Positions 15,896-25,861 of a DNA stretch of 64,000 nucleotides are shown here, piece after piece. Both the position numbers and the translations under genes were made by a program. How positions within the stretch are numbered: position 1 is the first letter of the stretch; the number at the start of each line of letters is the position of its first letter. Origin of the DNA: an uncultured Pelagibacteraceae bacterium (GTDB lineage: Bacteria; Pseudomonadota; Alphaproteobacteria; Pelagibacterales; Pelagibacteraceae); NCBI GenBank assembly GCA_902555585.1, contig CACDSY010000001.1, positions 62,001 to 126,000 of the forward strand, in the 5' to 3' direction. The notes under the pieces are model-generated. The model was not told the DNA's origin and searched no databases. It saw nothing but the letters and a program-made list of their open reading frames with translations.

Positions 15896-17139
15896 TCCTT
15901 AATTCCAATCATATTCTTAATTAAATTTTTTACTTCAGGATCAGTGATTTTTTCTACAACATCTAATAGAAAACCATTTATCAAAAGTTCTCTTGACTGT
16001 TGATAATTTAATCCTCTAGACATTAAATAAAATATTGAGTCCTCATTAAGACTGCCTGATGCTGAACCGTGTGAACATTTTACGTCATCTGCATAAATCT
16101 CTAACTCTGGTTTAGCATTGAACTCAGAGTCTTTATTTAATAATATTGCTTTACTCAGTTGATAACCATCTGTTTTTTGCGCGTTAGAGTTAACAAATAT
16201 TTTTCCTTGATATACTGCTCTTGAACTATCTTCTAAAACACTTTTTATAAGTTGATAGCTTTTTGTATTTTCAGTTAAATGATTTATTGTTGTTCTAACT
16301 TCATGGTGTTTATTATTATTTATTGAAAAAATACCATTTACAAAAGCTGATGAATATTCACCATTTAAGTTACAATTAATTTCATTCTTACAAAAATTTG
16401 ATCCCGAAGATAAAATAAATGTTTCTGAAATACTATTTTTATCTTGCTCGATATTATTAAAAGAATACTTAATATTTTTATTTTCAAATTTGTCTACTTT
16501 ATAATTTTTTAAAACAGAATTTTCTTTTAAATCAAAATTATAAAAAATGTTAAAGAAATTTTTTTCTGATGTGTCTCTAAATAAATCTATTAATCTTAAT
16601 GCGCTATTGTTATATAATTCAAAATTTAATCTTAAATTAATATTTTTAGACCAAATCTTAGAATTAGTTGTATGATAAATGATAAGAGGTTTTGATAACT
16701 GATAGCCCTCTTTTACCAATATTTTAAATGACTTATTAGTAAAGGCACCATTTAAGTCAGATAAAGAACTATTACTATTGAATTTATTTATAGTTTCTGA
16801 CTGATCAATTATTTCAATTTGATCTTTTTTTTCATAATCAAAATCAATTTTTTCTATTCTACCATTAATAAACACTATTTTATTATGTTCTAGGCCATCA
16901 ACTAATACAGATGTATCAACTTTATTAGTGGATGTATAGTCACTATAAAAACTTAATTCCCCAATATTTTTTTTTATTATTTGATTGAGATCAGAAAATT
17001 TCCAATCTTCTTCATTTCTATTTGGAAAACCTTTATTTATAAAGTTATCTAAATAAAATTTTTTTATTTCAATATCTTTTTGAGATAAAGTTAAATTTCT
17101 AATTGTATTATCAAAATCTTTTTGTAATTGTTCTTTCAT
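15892..17139 (-). CDS. sufD: Fe-S assembly scaffold subunit SufD
   Basis: This 415-residue protein shows the SufB/SufD beta-helix family pattern in its C-terminal half: VNSNAQKTDGYQLSKAILL, KPELEIYADDVKCSHGSASG and the MSRGLNYQQSRELLINGFL helix. The N-terminal NRNEEDWKFSDL is the usual SufD entry. It forms the SufBC2D scaffold with the flanking sufC and sufB products. Its middle section is highly diverged and Asn/Lys-rich, as expected for this base composition. Confidence 0.93.
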   Translation of the reverse strand: MKEQLQKDFDNTIRNLTLSQKDIEIKKFYLDNFINKGFPNRNEEDWKFSDLNQIIKKNIGELSFYSDYTSTNKVDTSVLVDGLEHNKIVFINGRIEKIDFDYEKKDQIEIIDQSETINKFNSNSSLSDLNGAFTNKSFKILVKEGYQLSKPLIIYHTTNSKIWSKNINLRLNFELYNNSALRLIDLFRDTSEKNFFNIFYNFDLKENSVLKNYKVDKFENKNIKYSFNNIEQDKNSISETFILSSGSNFCKNEINCNLNGEYSSAFVNGIFSINNNKHHEVRTTINHLTENTKSYQLIKSVLEDSSRAVYQGKIFVNSNAQKTDGYQLSKAILLNKDSEFNAKPELEIYADDVKCSHGSASGSLNEDSIFYLMSRGLNYQQSRELLINGFLLDVVEKITDPEVKNLIKNMIGIKE

Positions 17140-17874
17140 CTAATGAAAATTTTCATACCCCTTTTTTTCTAATTCTAATGCTAGTTCTGCGCCACCAGAT
17201 TTTACAATTTTTCCATCCATTAAAACATGAACAAAATCTGGTTTAATATAATCAAGTAATCTTTGGTAATGTGTAATTATTAAAAATGAATTTTTATTAT
17301 CTCTTAATGAATTAACCCCATCAGCTACAATTCTTAATGCATCAATATCTAAACCTGAGTCTGTTTCATCTAATATTGATAATTTTGGAGCCAATAATGA
17401 CATTTGCAAAATTTCATTTTTCTTTTTCTCTCCACCTGAAAAACCAACATTTAATTGTCTATTTAATTTATCTTCGTCAAATTTAAGTTCTTTAGATTTT
17501 TCCTTCACCAATTTTAAAAATTCTATAGCATCAAGCTCTTTTTCACCTCTTGCTTTCCTTACTGCATTTAATGAAGTCTTGAGGAATATATTTGTGTTAA
17601 CACCTGGAATTTCTAATGGATATTGAAAGGCAAGAAAAATACCCTTATGAGCTCTTTCCTCTGTTTCTAGTTCAAACAAATCTTTTTCCTCAAAGAGCAC
17701 TTCTCCAGAAACTTCATACCCTTTTTTGCCAGATAAGATATTTGACAATGTGCTTTTACCAGATCCATTTGGACCCATAATAGCATGGACCTCTCCAGGA
17801 TTTATATTTAAAGAAAATTCCTTTAAAATTTCTTTGCTGTCAATTTTTGCATTTAACTTGTTTATTTTTAACAT
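17140..17874 (-). CDS. sufC: Fe-S assembly ATPase SufC
   Basis: This 244-residue ABC ATPase has a Walker A in [12 protein letters not shown], a Q-loop in [12 protein letters not shown], the signature [13 protein letters not shown], and a Walker B in [12 protein letters not shown]. The last is the SufC form of the motif. The H-loop follows in [10 protein letters not shown]. It drives conformational change of SufBD during cluster assembly in the cytoplasm. It starts one base from the sufB stop and ends one base before sufD, so expression is tightly coupled. Confidence 0.96.
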   Translation of the reverse strand: MLKINKLNAKIDSKEILKEFSLNINPGEVHAIMGPNGSGKSTLSNILSGKKGYEVSGEVLFEEKDLFELETEERAHKGIFLAFQYPLEIPGVNTNIFLKTSLNAVRKARGEKELDAIEFLKLVKEKSKELKFDEDKLNRQLNVGFSGGEKKKNEILQMSLLAPKLSILDETDSGLDIDALRIVADGVNSLRDNKNSFLIITHYQRLLDYIKPDFVHVLMDGKIVKSGGAELALELEKKGYENFH

Positions 17875-19316
17875 TAGCCCACACTACCTTCTAAGCTGAT
17901 ACCAACTAGTTTTTGGGCCTCAACAGCAAATTCCATTGGTAATTGTTGTAATACCTCTTTACAAAATCCATTAACAATTAACCCAACTGCTTCCTCAGCG
18001 CTCAAGCCTCTTTGTTGACAGTAATATAGTTGATCTTCACTAATTTTTGATGTGGTTGCTTCATGAGCAATATCTGACTCTGAATTCTTATTTTTAATAT
18101 AAGGTACAGTATGAGCCCCACATTTGTTACCCATCAATAAGGAGTCACATTGAGTATAATTATTGGAATTTGAGGCTTTTGAGGAGATATCAACTAAACC
18201 TCTATAAGTCATATCAGAAAAACCGGCACTAATACCTTTTGATATTATTTTGCTTTTAGTATTTTTTCCTAAATGTATCATTTTAGTTCCAGTATCTGCT
18301 TTTTGATGGTTGTTTGTAATAGCTATAGAGTAAAATTCCCCAACTGAATTATCGCCTTTTAAAATACAACTTGGATATTTCCAGGTAATAGCAGAACCAG
18401 TTTCGACTTGTGTCCAAGAAATCTTCGAGTTCTTTCCTTTACACAAACCACGTTTTGTAACAAAATTATAAATTCCACCTTTTCCGTCTTTATCGCCAGG
18501 ATACCAATTCTGAACTGTAGAATATTTTATTTCTGCATCATCTAATGCAACTAATTCGACATTTGCGGCATGTAACTGATTTTCATCTCGCATTGGAGCA
18601 GTACATCCTTCTAAATAACTTACATAACTTCCTTTATCAGCAACAATTAATGTTCTTTCGAATTGACCTGTGTTAGATGCGTTAATTCTAAAATATGTCG
18701 ATAACTCCATTGGGCATCGTACACCTTCAGGTATGTAAGCAAATGAACCATCTGTAAAAACTGCAGAGTTAAGAGTTGCAAAAAAATGGTCAGTGACTGG
18801 AATGACTGAACCTAAGTATTTTTTAACTAATTCAGGATGATTTCGTATCGCTTCTGATATTGGACAAAAAATAATTCCCTGTTTTGTAAGCTCTTCTCTG
18901 AATGTAGTTGCAACAGAAACTGAATCAAATACGGCATCAACTGCTATGCCATTAAGTCTTTTTTGCTCTTCAAGTGGAATTCCTAATTTTTTATAAGTTT
19001 CTAAAAGTTTAGGATCTAGATCATTTAAATTTTTTGGTTTATCTTTCATGCTTTTAGGTGCTGAATAGTAATATAAATCTTGATAATCTATTTTAGGATA
19101 TTTTGGTTTTTGCCAGTCTGGTTCTTTAAGTTGTTTAAATCTCTCGTATGCTTTTAATCTAAAATCAAGCATCCATTGAGGTTCTTTTTTGATATTGGAT
19201 ATAAATCTTATTACATTTTCATTTAATCCCTTAGGCGCTCTTGTATTTTCAATATCAGTTGTAAACCCATATTTATAATCTTTTAAATTATCAATTTCTT
19301 TTTGCCTATTATCCAT
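17874..19316 (-). CDS. sufB: Fe-S assembly scaffold subunit SufB
   Basis: This 480-residue protein is full-length SufB, the subunit on which clusters are built. Seen: [20 protein letters not shown]-type sequence as [46 protein letters not shown], and [19 protein letters not shown] with the conserved Cys. It overlaps the stop of the Rrf2 regulator by eight bases, so it is the first structural gene after the regulator. Confidence 0.97.
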   Translation of the reverse strand: MDNRQKEIDNLKDYKYGFTTDIENTRAPKGLNENVIRFISNIKKEPQWMLDFRLKAYERFKQLKEPDWQKPKYPKIDYQDLYYYSAPKSMKDKPKNLNDLDPKLLETYKKLGIPLEEQKRLNGIAVDAVFDSVSVATTFREELTKQGIIFCPISEAIRNHPELVKKYLGSVIPVTDHFFATLNSAVFTDGSFAYIPEGVRCPMELSTYFRINASNTGQFERTLIVADKGSYVSYLEGCTAPMRDENQLHAANVELVALDDAEIKYSTVQNWYPGDKDGKGGIYNFVTKRGLCKGKNSKISWTQVETGSAITWKYPSCILKGDNSVGEFYSIAITNNHQKADTGTKMIHLGKNTKSKIISKGISAGFSDMTYRGLVDISSKASNSNNYTQCDSLLMGNKCGAHTVPYIKNKNSESDIAHEATTSKISEDQLYYCQQRGLSAEEAVGLIVNGFCKEVLQQLPMEFAVEAQKLVGISLEGSVG

Positions 19317-19731
19317 TTAAAATTCTCTTATTTACTAGATCACTTAAGTTTTTTTGCTGGAAAAAATTATTTATATAATCTTCTAGCTCATCCCATAAAT
19401 CATGAGTTATACATTTTGAAGACTTGCCATTACATCCGTTATCAGAATGTTTTTCACAACCAACTGTTTTTATTTTTTCATCCACAGCTATAAAAACGTC
19501 AGAGATTTTTATTTCTGAGGCTTGTTTTGATAAAACATAGCCACCCTTATTTCCTCTAACACTTTTAACAATTTTATTTTTTTTTAACTTTGAAAATAAT
19601 TGCTCCAAGTAAACAAGGGATATGCCTTGCCTTAAAGAGATGTCTCTTAAAGATACTGGCTCATTTAAATTAAATTTAGCCAGATCTGCTAGAGCCATGA
19701 CTGCATACCTACCTTTGCTTGATAATTTCAT
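19309..19731 (-). CDS. iscR: Rrf2-family Fe-S regulator (IscR-like)
   Basis: This 140-residue protein has an N-terminal winged helix beginning [18 protein letters not shown] and [17 protein letters not shown], the IscR DNA-binding pattern. The three cysteines for the cluster follow as Cys-x7-Cys-x6-Cys, then ITHDLWDEL with the His that supplies the fourth ligand in IscR. E. coli IscR spacing is slightly shorter. It heads the suf operon, and an IscR-type operator overlaps its promoter. I infer autorepression when the cluster is present and induction of suf on iron or cluster limitation. Confidence 0.92.
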   Translation of the reverse strand: MKLSSKGRYAVMALADLAKFNLNEPVSLRDISLRQGISLVYLEQLFSKLKKNKIVKSVRGNKGGYVLSKQASEIKISDVFIAVDEKIKTVGCEKHSDNGCNGKSSKCITHDLWDELEDYINNFFQQKNLSDLVNKRILNG

Positions 19732-19751
19732 ATTTTCCGCAATTCATGGGA

Positions 19752-19779
19752 CTTATATATACCCGACTATTTTAGTCAA
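19752..19779 (-). promoter_or_regulatory. Promoter of the iscR-suf operon
   Basis: Read on the minus strand, TTGACT (19774-19779) and TATAAG (19752-19757) are separated by 16 bases, a good sigma-70 promoter, about 20 bases before the iscR ATG. The IscR-type dyad covers the -35 element and the spacer, consistent with repression. Confidence 0.6.
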
Positions 19780-19783
19780 GATT
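19759..19783. promoter_or_regulatory. IscR type-1-like operator
   Basis: This 25-base site has the GACT...AGTC dyad (19765-19768 and 19774-19777) with a five-base A/T centre, and ATACCC on one flank. Compared by eye with the E. coli IscR type 1 consensus, 23 of 25 positions agree. It lies over the promoter of the Rrf2 gene that heads the suf operon. Confidence 0.7.
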
Positions 19784-19860
19784 AATTAATATTTAAAAAC
19801 TTGCATTTTGTCACCCAATTTTGATAGAAAAAACTAAATTTTTATTGAGATTAATAATCA

Positions 19861-20526
19861 ATGGCATCAGCAGATAATAAAGTTGTAGAAATATTTATTC
19901 CAGGTCCAGCTGGAAGACTAGAAGCTAAATATTTTAAAAGTAAAAAAAACACTTCACCAATTGCATTAGTTTTACATCCTCATCCTCAGTACGGTGGAAC
20001 AATGAACAATAAAATTGTTGTCGATATATTTCAAACATTTGTAGATAATGATTTTTCAGTTTGTAGAGTGAATTTTAGAGGTGTTGGTAAAAGCGATGGT
20101 GAGTTCGATAATGGGCAAGGAGAACTTGCAGATGCAGCAGCTGCCTTAGATTGGTTAGAAAGAGAAAACTTTGATAACTCCCAATGTTGGATTTCAGGTT
20201 TTTCCTTTGGATCTTTGATAGCAATGCAATTACTAATGAGAAGACCTGAAATAAATAGGTTTGTTGTTGTCTCGCCTCAACCCAACGTTTATGATTTTTC
20301 TTTTTTATCACCATGTCCTACATCTGGTACAATGATTTATGGAAAAAAAGATGAATTAGTTCCAATTGAACATATAAATGATTTAAATAAAAGACTAAGC
20401 GAACAAAAAGGTATTAAAGTTGAATTCGAAGCTGTTCAGGACGCAAACCATTTTTTCTCTAAAAGTGATTTAGCTTTAATTAAATCTTTAAATAAATATA
20501 TAAAAAAAGAGACTACCTTATATTAA
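19861..20526 (+). CDS. Alpha/beta hydrolase (COG2945-like)
   Basis: This 221-residue protein has the short alpha/beta-hydrolase layout. Visible are LHPHPQYGGTMNNKIV, NFRGVGKSDGEFDNGQGE and the nucleophile elbow in ISGFSFGSL (Ser in Gly-x-Ser-x-Gly). A late Asp in GKKDELVP and the His in DANHFFS complete the expected triad. The substrate is unknown; this subgroup is usually annotated only as hydrolase. It is divergent from the iscR promoter, and its stop abuts that of the convergent anmK. Confidence 0.87.
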   Translation: MASADNKVVEIFIPGPAGRLEAKYFKSKKNTSPIALVLHPHPQYGGTMNNKIVVDIFQTFVDNDFSVCRVNFRGVGKSDGEFDNGQGELADAAAALDWLERENFDNSQCWISGFSFGSLIAMQLLMRRPEINRFVVVSPQPNVYDFSFLSPCPTSGTMIYGKKDELVPIEHINDLNKRLSEQKGIKVEFEAVQDANHFFSKSDLALIKSLNKYIKKETTLY

Positions 20527-21621
20527 TTAAGGATTTTTAATAATAGTTCCACCAACCGTGGGTGTTTTACAATTAGTAGTAGATGGAAATGAAATAGGTA
20601 AACCTAAGTAAGATCTAATTGCAATGAAAGCAAATGCTTGTGATTCTACAAAGTCACCATCAATATTTAAATCATCAATTGAGATAACTTTATTTTTAAT
20701 TTTATTTTTAAGTGAATTAATTAAGTATTTATTTTTCCTGCCACCACCACATACATAAATATTATTATTTCCAATTTTTTTTGATAGTAATTCAGACGTT
20801 ATTTCAGTGATAGTAGTCGATCCATTATCTAAGGAAAGACCTTTTGCAAAAGAAATATCAAAATCATTTGTATCTAGAGATCTTTTAGAATTAATCTTAC
20901 TGTAATAATAGTTTTCGATATATTGATCAAAAATAAATTTATCTTTTTTTCCTTTCTTTGCAAAATTTCCATCCTTATCAAAAGATTCGTTAGAATTTTT
21001 TCTCATCCACTTGTCAATTAAGCAATTTCCTGGCCCTATATCTCTACTTGCTATTTTAAAATTTTTATCAATTTCAGTAATGTTTGCAATTCCACCAATA
21101 TTTAATATTGAGATTGGAATTTTTATTTTATTTTCTTCTAACAAGGATTTTACAAGTGAAAGATGGTATATTGGGGTTAAAGGTGCTCCCTCTCCTCCAT
21201 TTTTGATATCATTTTGTCTGAAATCACAAACTACAGTTTTGTTAGTTTTTCCTGATAAATCATTACCTAAACCAATTTGCTTAGAAATTTTCTCGTCTGC
21301 ATTATGATAAATTGTATGGCCATGAAAACCTATAAGATCATAATTAATTTGTTTAGATATTTTAGTTGCGATATCGACATGGAAGTCTGTTATTTCTCTC
21401 TCTAATACCTCAATATAAGAGGAATATTTTAGTAGATCTTGTAATTTTGAAATATTTTCTTTTATTCTATGAATTTTATTTGAAAGCTTTGATGGATAAG
21501 CATCAAATCTATTATATTTGATAATAATACTGTCTTTACCATTAGAACTTATAACTGAAGAATCTACACCATCACCAGATGTACCACTCATAAACCCAAG
21601 TGCTGATAAATTTTTTTCCAT
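20527..21621 (-). CDS. anmK: Anhydro-N-acetylmuramic acid kinase
   Basis: This 364-residue protein carries the AnmK signature GFMSGTSGDGVDSSVI at the N-terminus, FHGHTIYHN, a DFRQNDIKNGGEGAPLTPIYH block, NIGGIANIT, GPGNCLIDKWM and CGGGRKN. It phosphorylates and opens 1,6-anhydro-MurNAc for recycling of cell-wall muropeptides. It is divergent from tyrS, an arrangement also common in other alphaproteobacteria. Confidence 0.94.
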   Translation of the reverse strand: MEKNLSALGFMSGTSGDGVDSSVISSNGKDSIIIKYNRFDAYPSKLSNKIHRIKENISKLQDLLKYSSYIEVLEREITDFHVDIATKISKQINYDLIGFHGHTIYHNADEKISKQIGLGNDLSGKTNKTVVCDFRQNDIKNGGEGAPLTPIYHLSLVKSLLEENKIKIPISILNIGGIANITEIDKNFKIASRDIGPGNCLIDKWMRKNSNESFDKDGNFAKKGKKDKFIFDQYIENYYYSKINSKRSLDTNDFDISFAKGLSLDNGSTTITEITSELLSKKIGNNNIYVCGGGRKNKYLINSLKNKIKNKVISIDDLNIDGDFVESQAFAFIAIRSYLGLPISFPSTTNCKTPTVGGTIIKNP

Positions 21622-21668
21622 TCTTATTTTTTTTTATTAAAATATGTATATTGTAAGACTATAGACCT

Positions 21669-22892
21669 ATGAATAATTTTTTAAAAGAATTTAAAGATAG
21701 AGGATACTATTATCAGTGTACCAATGAATTAGAATTATCAAATTTATTAAATAAAGAAAGTACCAATGCTTATATTGGATTTGATAGCACTGCTCCCAGT
21801 CTTCACGTTGGTAGTTTATTGCAAATAATGTGCTTAAGACTTTTGCAAAAACATGGACATAGACCAATTGTACTTTTAGGTGGAGGGACAACAAGAATAG
21901 GAGATCCATCTGGAAAAGAAGAAACTAGAAAAATACTATCCGAAAAACAGATAGAGAGTAATATTAATAACATAAAAAAAGTTTTTAAAATTTTTCTTAA
22001 AACCAATAATCCTAAATTAAAACCTATATTTGTTAATAATTATAAATGGTTAAGTAAACTTAACTATATAAATTTTTTAAGAGACATAGGTAGACATTTT
22101 ACAATCAATAAAATGTTAACTTTTGACAGTGTAAAATTAAGATTAGAAAGAGAACAATCATTAAGTTACATGGAGTTTAATTATATGATTTTGCAAGCAT
22201 ATGATTTTTATGAACTTAATAAATCGAATAAATGTAATTTACAAATTGGAGGATCAGATCAATGGGGTAATATAGTAAATGGAGTTGAGCTAATTAAAAG
22301 AGAGTCTGGAAATCATGTATATGGTTTAACTACACCACTTATAACTTTAGCTTCAGGTACTAAAATGGGCAAAACTGAAAAAGGTGCAATATGGCTTAAT
22401 AAAGATATGCTATCACCGTATGATTATTGGCAGTTTTGGAGAAATACTGATGATCGAGATGTATTCAAGTTTTTAAAAATGTTTACTGATTTATCTGTAG
22501 ATGGAATAAATAATTTTAAAGATAAAAATATCAATGAATTAAAAATTTTACTTGCCAATAATGCAACAGAAATGCTTCATGGGAAAAAAGAAGCTGAAAA
22601 GGCTGCAAAACTTGCTAGAAATACCTTCAAAGAAAACTCCACTGGTGAAAACCTTCCAGGAATCAAAGTCAAAAACGATATTCTATCAAAAAATATTATA
22701 GAGCTTATTTCATTTGTAAATAAAGATATTTCAAAATCTGAAATAAGAAGATTGATTAAGTCAAACGCTATTAAAATAGATAATAAAAATATACAGGATG
22801 AAAAATATATTGTTGATCCTATCTTGTTCTCCGACAAAGGTTTTATAAAGTTATCTATAGGAAAGAAGAAACACTTTAAAATTACAGTTTAA
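21669..22892 (+). CDS. tyrS: Tyrosyl-tRNA synthetase
   Basis: This 407-residue class I synthetase has the HIGH-type motif in SLHVGSLLQ, the tyrosine pocket YDFYELN...LQIGGSDQWGNI, and the KMSKS-type loop as GTKMGKTEKGAIW. A C-terminal S4-like RNA-binding domain follows (SKSEIRRLIKSNAIKI). It charges tRNA-Tyr. Its last bases share a TTAA stop with the convergent YhdP-like gene. Confidence 0.96.
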   Translation: MNNFLKEFKDRGYYYQCTNELELSNLLNKESTNAYIGFDSTAPSLHVGSLLQIMCLRLLQKHGHRPIVLLGGGTTRIGDPSGKEETRKILSEKQIESNINNIKKVFKIFLKTNNPKLKPIFVNNYKWLSKLNYINFLRDIGRHFTINKMLTFDSVKLRLEREQSLSYMEFNYMILQAYDFYELNKSNKCNLQIGGSDQWGNIVNGVELIKRESGNHVYGLTTPLITLASGTKMGKTEKGAIWLNKDMLSPYDYWQFWRNTDDRDVFKFLKMFTDLSVDGINNFKDKNINELKILLANNATEMLHGKKEAEKAAKLARNTFKENSTGENLPGIKVKNDILSKNIIELISFVNKDISKSEIRRLIKSNAIKIDNKNIQDEKYIVDPILFSDKGFIKLSIGKKKHFKITV

Positions 22893-25861
22893 TTACCTTT
22901 AATAATTTCTAGAGTCCTAGTAATAAACCTTGGTGTTAAAGTTTTTATTGGATTAACTGAACTTTTTAAATCATTTGGTGGTCCCTTAATTTTAAAGCTT
23001 ACACCAAACACACCTTCGCCAGTTTTACTACCAACTAAGATGTTACCGAGTAAAGGAATTTTGGATATTGTTTTATTAATCGTTGTTGCTGGTACTAAAG
23101 TTCCTCTTAAACTTGTTACTCTGTCTTTCTCAATATAACCCTCCATCATTATTGAAATAGCTGGTCCAAGTGCATAAAGCTCATCGATTTCTGTTAGATT
23201 ATTTTTTGTCTTAAAATCCATTTCAAATTCATCAAATCGTATTCCTTCTCCTGTTAGAAGATCAGCTATTCCTTGCAAAGATGCGAGCGTAAGTATTTTT
23301 GCTAAAACTGGAACTTCCTTAACTTTAAAATTAGTAATTTTTAGATTTGATCTAGAAGTATTATCAATCTTCATAGAATTTAATTTTAATTCACCTTCGT
23401 CAAAACCTTTAATAAATTTATAATTATTTATAAATGGTTTTGGTCCATCAATGAATATATTTGTAATTTTTTCATTTTTGCTTGTTGTTCGATATGAATA
23501 AGAAAATTTCTTATTATTTTCTAATACTCCATCGGCCTTAGCTAAGAATAACTTATTTTCCTTTATATCAAATTCACCTATAAATTTCTCAAGGTATGTA
23601 TCTTTTTCTAAATATATTTTATTTATATTCATTATTAGTGAAGTATTAATATTGTGAAATAATTTGGAAATTTTATTTTTTTTATTTCCTTTCAACAGTC
23701 TTTCAACAAATTGTTCTCCATCGATTTGGGTTCCAATAAAATTATACTTATTTGAATTTTTTTTAATTTTGAAGTTATTTAAAATTTTATTTGTATTTAC
23801 AAAATTTACATCAACTTCCTCTATACTCTGCATCTTAAAATCAGGAGAAATATTTAAATTTTGAGCTAAAATATAATTCTGATTTTCATTAAAGCTAATT
23901 TTTTTTAAGTTAAAACTTTTTTTTGATTTATTTAATAAAATTTCTAATTTTGCAGGTATATTATTTTTTTTATAGTATTGAATGTCACTTAAGTTTAAAA
24001 TATTTTTATCCAAATCCAGTAATGAGTAAAATTCAAAATTATTTTCATTTCCCTCGAATTTAATAAAAAAATTATCTTTTTTGTTATTTAATGAATATTT
24101 TCCATCTAATTGAAAATTAATTAAATCATTCGAGTATTTAAGCGAAAGCTTTGGATCCTTGATAGATATTTTATTTTCATAATTTTCTAAATATTTTTTT
24201 ATAAGATTAGATTTAAAATTAATATCTAGGTTATCAAAATCTAAATCAGAGTTTACATTAAGTTTGTTTATATTAAATTTATCATCAATTGAAAAATTGA
24301 TTAAAAAATTAGAATCTATACTGATAATTTGATCTTCTACTAAACTTTTTTGAACATTAAAATATTTTTTAAATTCTCTTGTATTAATATTATTATTTTT
24401 AGTATTTAAGAAGATTTCTACATCACTAATATTTGATCTATTTTTATCTAATTTTAAATTAAAGATATTATTATCTAACTTATTATTATAGTTTTGATTT
24501 AAAAATGAATAATTACTTTTCAAATCAAGCTTTAAAATTTCATTTCCAAAGATTAATTCAGTCTTAATGTTTTTTAAATACATAACATCTTGGATTTTTT
24601 TATTTAGTTCTAATTTATCAAAATCAATTTTTGAATTTATGAGGTAATTTTCTAATTTATTATTAATAATTTCAAATTCGAATTGATTATCAGTTTCCAT
24701 ATTTATACTTTCATCAGCTATTAAATTGGCATCTAATCCTAAAAAGTTTAAAAGAATCTTGGTATCTACAAGTGTTTTTTTATTACTAATATTTCCATTT
24801 ATTTTGATATTTTTATTTTTTTTGCTTTTTAAAAATAATTTTAATTTATTTTCTTTATAATTATTTTTTGATTTTAAATTATTAGAGAATATGAAATTTG
24901 ACGTTAAATCTGCATTAAATTGACTATTTTCATACTTAGAGTTAATTGTACCATCCTTGAGATAAATTAAATTTTTGTAGTTTTTGCCCAACTGTATTTC
25001 ATCAAAATTTATAATTGAGTCAATTTTTATATTTTCTAATTTTTTAAATTTACTCAATCTAAATGAAAAAAAATTTTTACTCTTAATTGGAATATCTATA
25101 TTGGATAAAAAATCCTGTTTTATATTTGCTAATTTAAATAATAAATCCGGATTTAATAATGCTTTAGAATTTTCAATGTCTCCTTTTATAGAATACAAGT
25201 CTGACTTTTCAACATTAATTTCAATACTTTCTGATGCAAAATTTAAATTTTGATATTTAAAGTTTAAATTTGAAATTTTTGTCAATTTATCTTTAGTATC
25301 AAAATTAAAATTAATTCCATCAATACTGTCATAGCCTAATAAATTAAATTTTGCTTCTTTAACAGAACCAGAAAGGCTATGTGAATATAGTTTTTGACTT
25401 ATATTATCAAAATCAGCCTCTAATTTAAATTTAATCAATCCTTTTTTGATTTGGCTATAAAGTACATATCTAGATAGGTCAAAGTTTAAAGAGTTTAATA
25501 TGGATGTAACTCTTTTTATAGAATTTTCTGAAGACTGTATCTTTATATTTTTAATTGAGTTTTCTTTTTTTATAAATTTTATAATATTTAAATTTATATC
25601 TGTATTTAAGATTTTTATTTCATTATTTTCAGCAATTAAAATTGAATCTTTAGTATTTATATTTAAAGAACCTTGAATGAGATTTAATTTAATAAACACA
25701 TCATCAAGTTTAAGATTTAATCTAGAATTATATTCCTTAACTTTGGTATTTATAAAAGTATTAAAATTGTCTGTCTTCAATCCGTAAGTGCTTAAATAAA
25801 TTAGAGAAAAAAATAATATTGTTAAAGTTATTGAAATTATAATTAAAATAGTTTTACGCAT
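22889..25861 (-). CDS. YhdP/AsmA-like large envelope protein (DUF3971 type)
   Basis: This 990-residue protein has one N-terminal membrane segment (about residues 4-26), followed by a very long Asn/Lys-rich beta-strand repeat region. Its conserved C-terminus contains LASLQGIADLLTGEGIRFDEFEMDF, GPAISIMMEGYI and SLRGTLVPA, with FKIKGPPNDLKSSVNPI before the end. This tail is shared with YhdP/AsmA-like proteins, implicated in moving phospholipid to the outer membrane. I infer an inner-membrane anchored bridge-like protein facing the periplasm. It overlaps the prfB stop by eight bases, and both may share a transcript. Confidence 0.78.
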   Translation of the reverse strand: MRKTILIIISITLTILFFSLIYLSTYGLKTDNFNTFINTKVKEYNSRLNLKLDDVFIKLNLIQGSLNINTKDSILIAENNEIKILNTDINLNIIKFIKKENSIKNIKIQSSENSIKRVTSILNSLNFDLSRYVLYSQIKKGLIKFKLEADFDNISQKLYSHSLSGSVKEAKFNLLGYDSIDGINFNFDTKDKLTKISNLNFKYQNLNFASESIEINVEKSDLYSIKGDIENSKALLNPDLLFKLANIKQDFLSNIDIPIKSKNFFSFRLSKFKKLENIKIDSIINFDEIQLGKNYKNLIYLKDGTINSKYENSQFNADLTSNFIFSNNLKSKNNYKENKLKLFLKSKKNKNIKINGNISNKKTLVDTKILLNFLGLDANLIADESINMETDNQFEFEIINNKLENYLINSKIDFDKLELNKKIQDVMYLKNIKTELIFGNEILKLDLKSNYSFLNQNYNNKLDNNIFNLKLDKNRSNISDVEIFLNTKNNNINTREFKKYFNVQKSLVEDQIISIDSNFLINFSIDDKFNINKLNVNSDLDFDNLDINFKSNLIKKYLENYENKISIKDPKLSLKYSNDLINFQLDGKYSLNNKKDNFFIKFEGNENNFEFYSLLDLDKNILNLSDIQYYKKNNIPAKLEILLNKSKKSFNLKKISFNENQNYILAQNLNISPDFKMQSIEEVDVNFVNTNKILNNFKIKKNSNKYNFIGTQIDGEQFVERLLKGNKKNKISKLFHNINTSLIMNINKIYLEKDTYLEKFIGEFDIKENKLFLAKADGVLENNKKFSYSYRTTSKNEKITNIFIDGPKPFINNYKFIKGFDEGELKLNSMKIDNTSRSNLKITNFKVKEVPVLAKILTLASLQGIADLLTGEGIRFDEFEMDFKTKNNLTEIDELYALGPAISIMMEGYIEKDRVTSLRGTLVPATTINKTISKIPLLGNILVGSKTGEGVFGVSFKIKGPPNDLKSSVNPIKTLTPRFITRTLEIIKGN

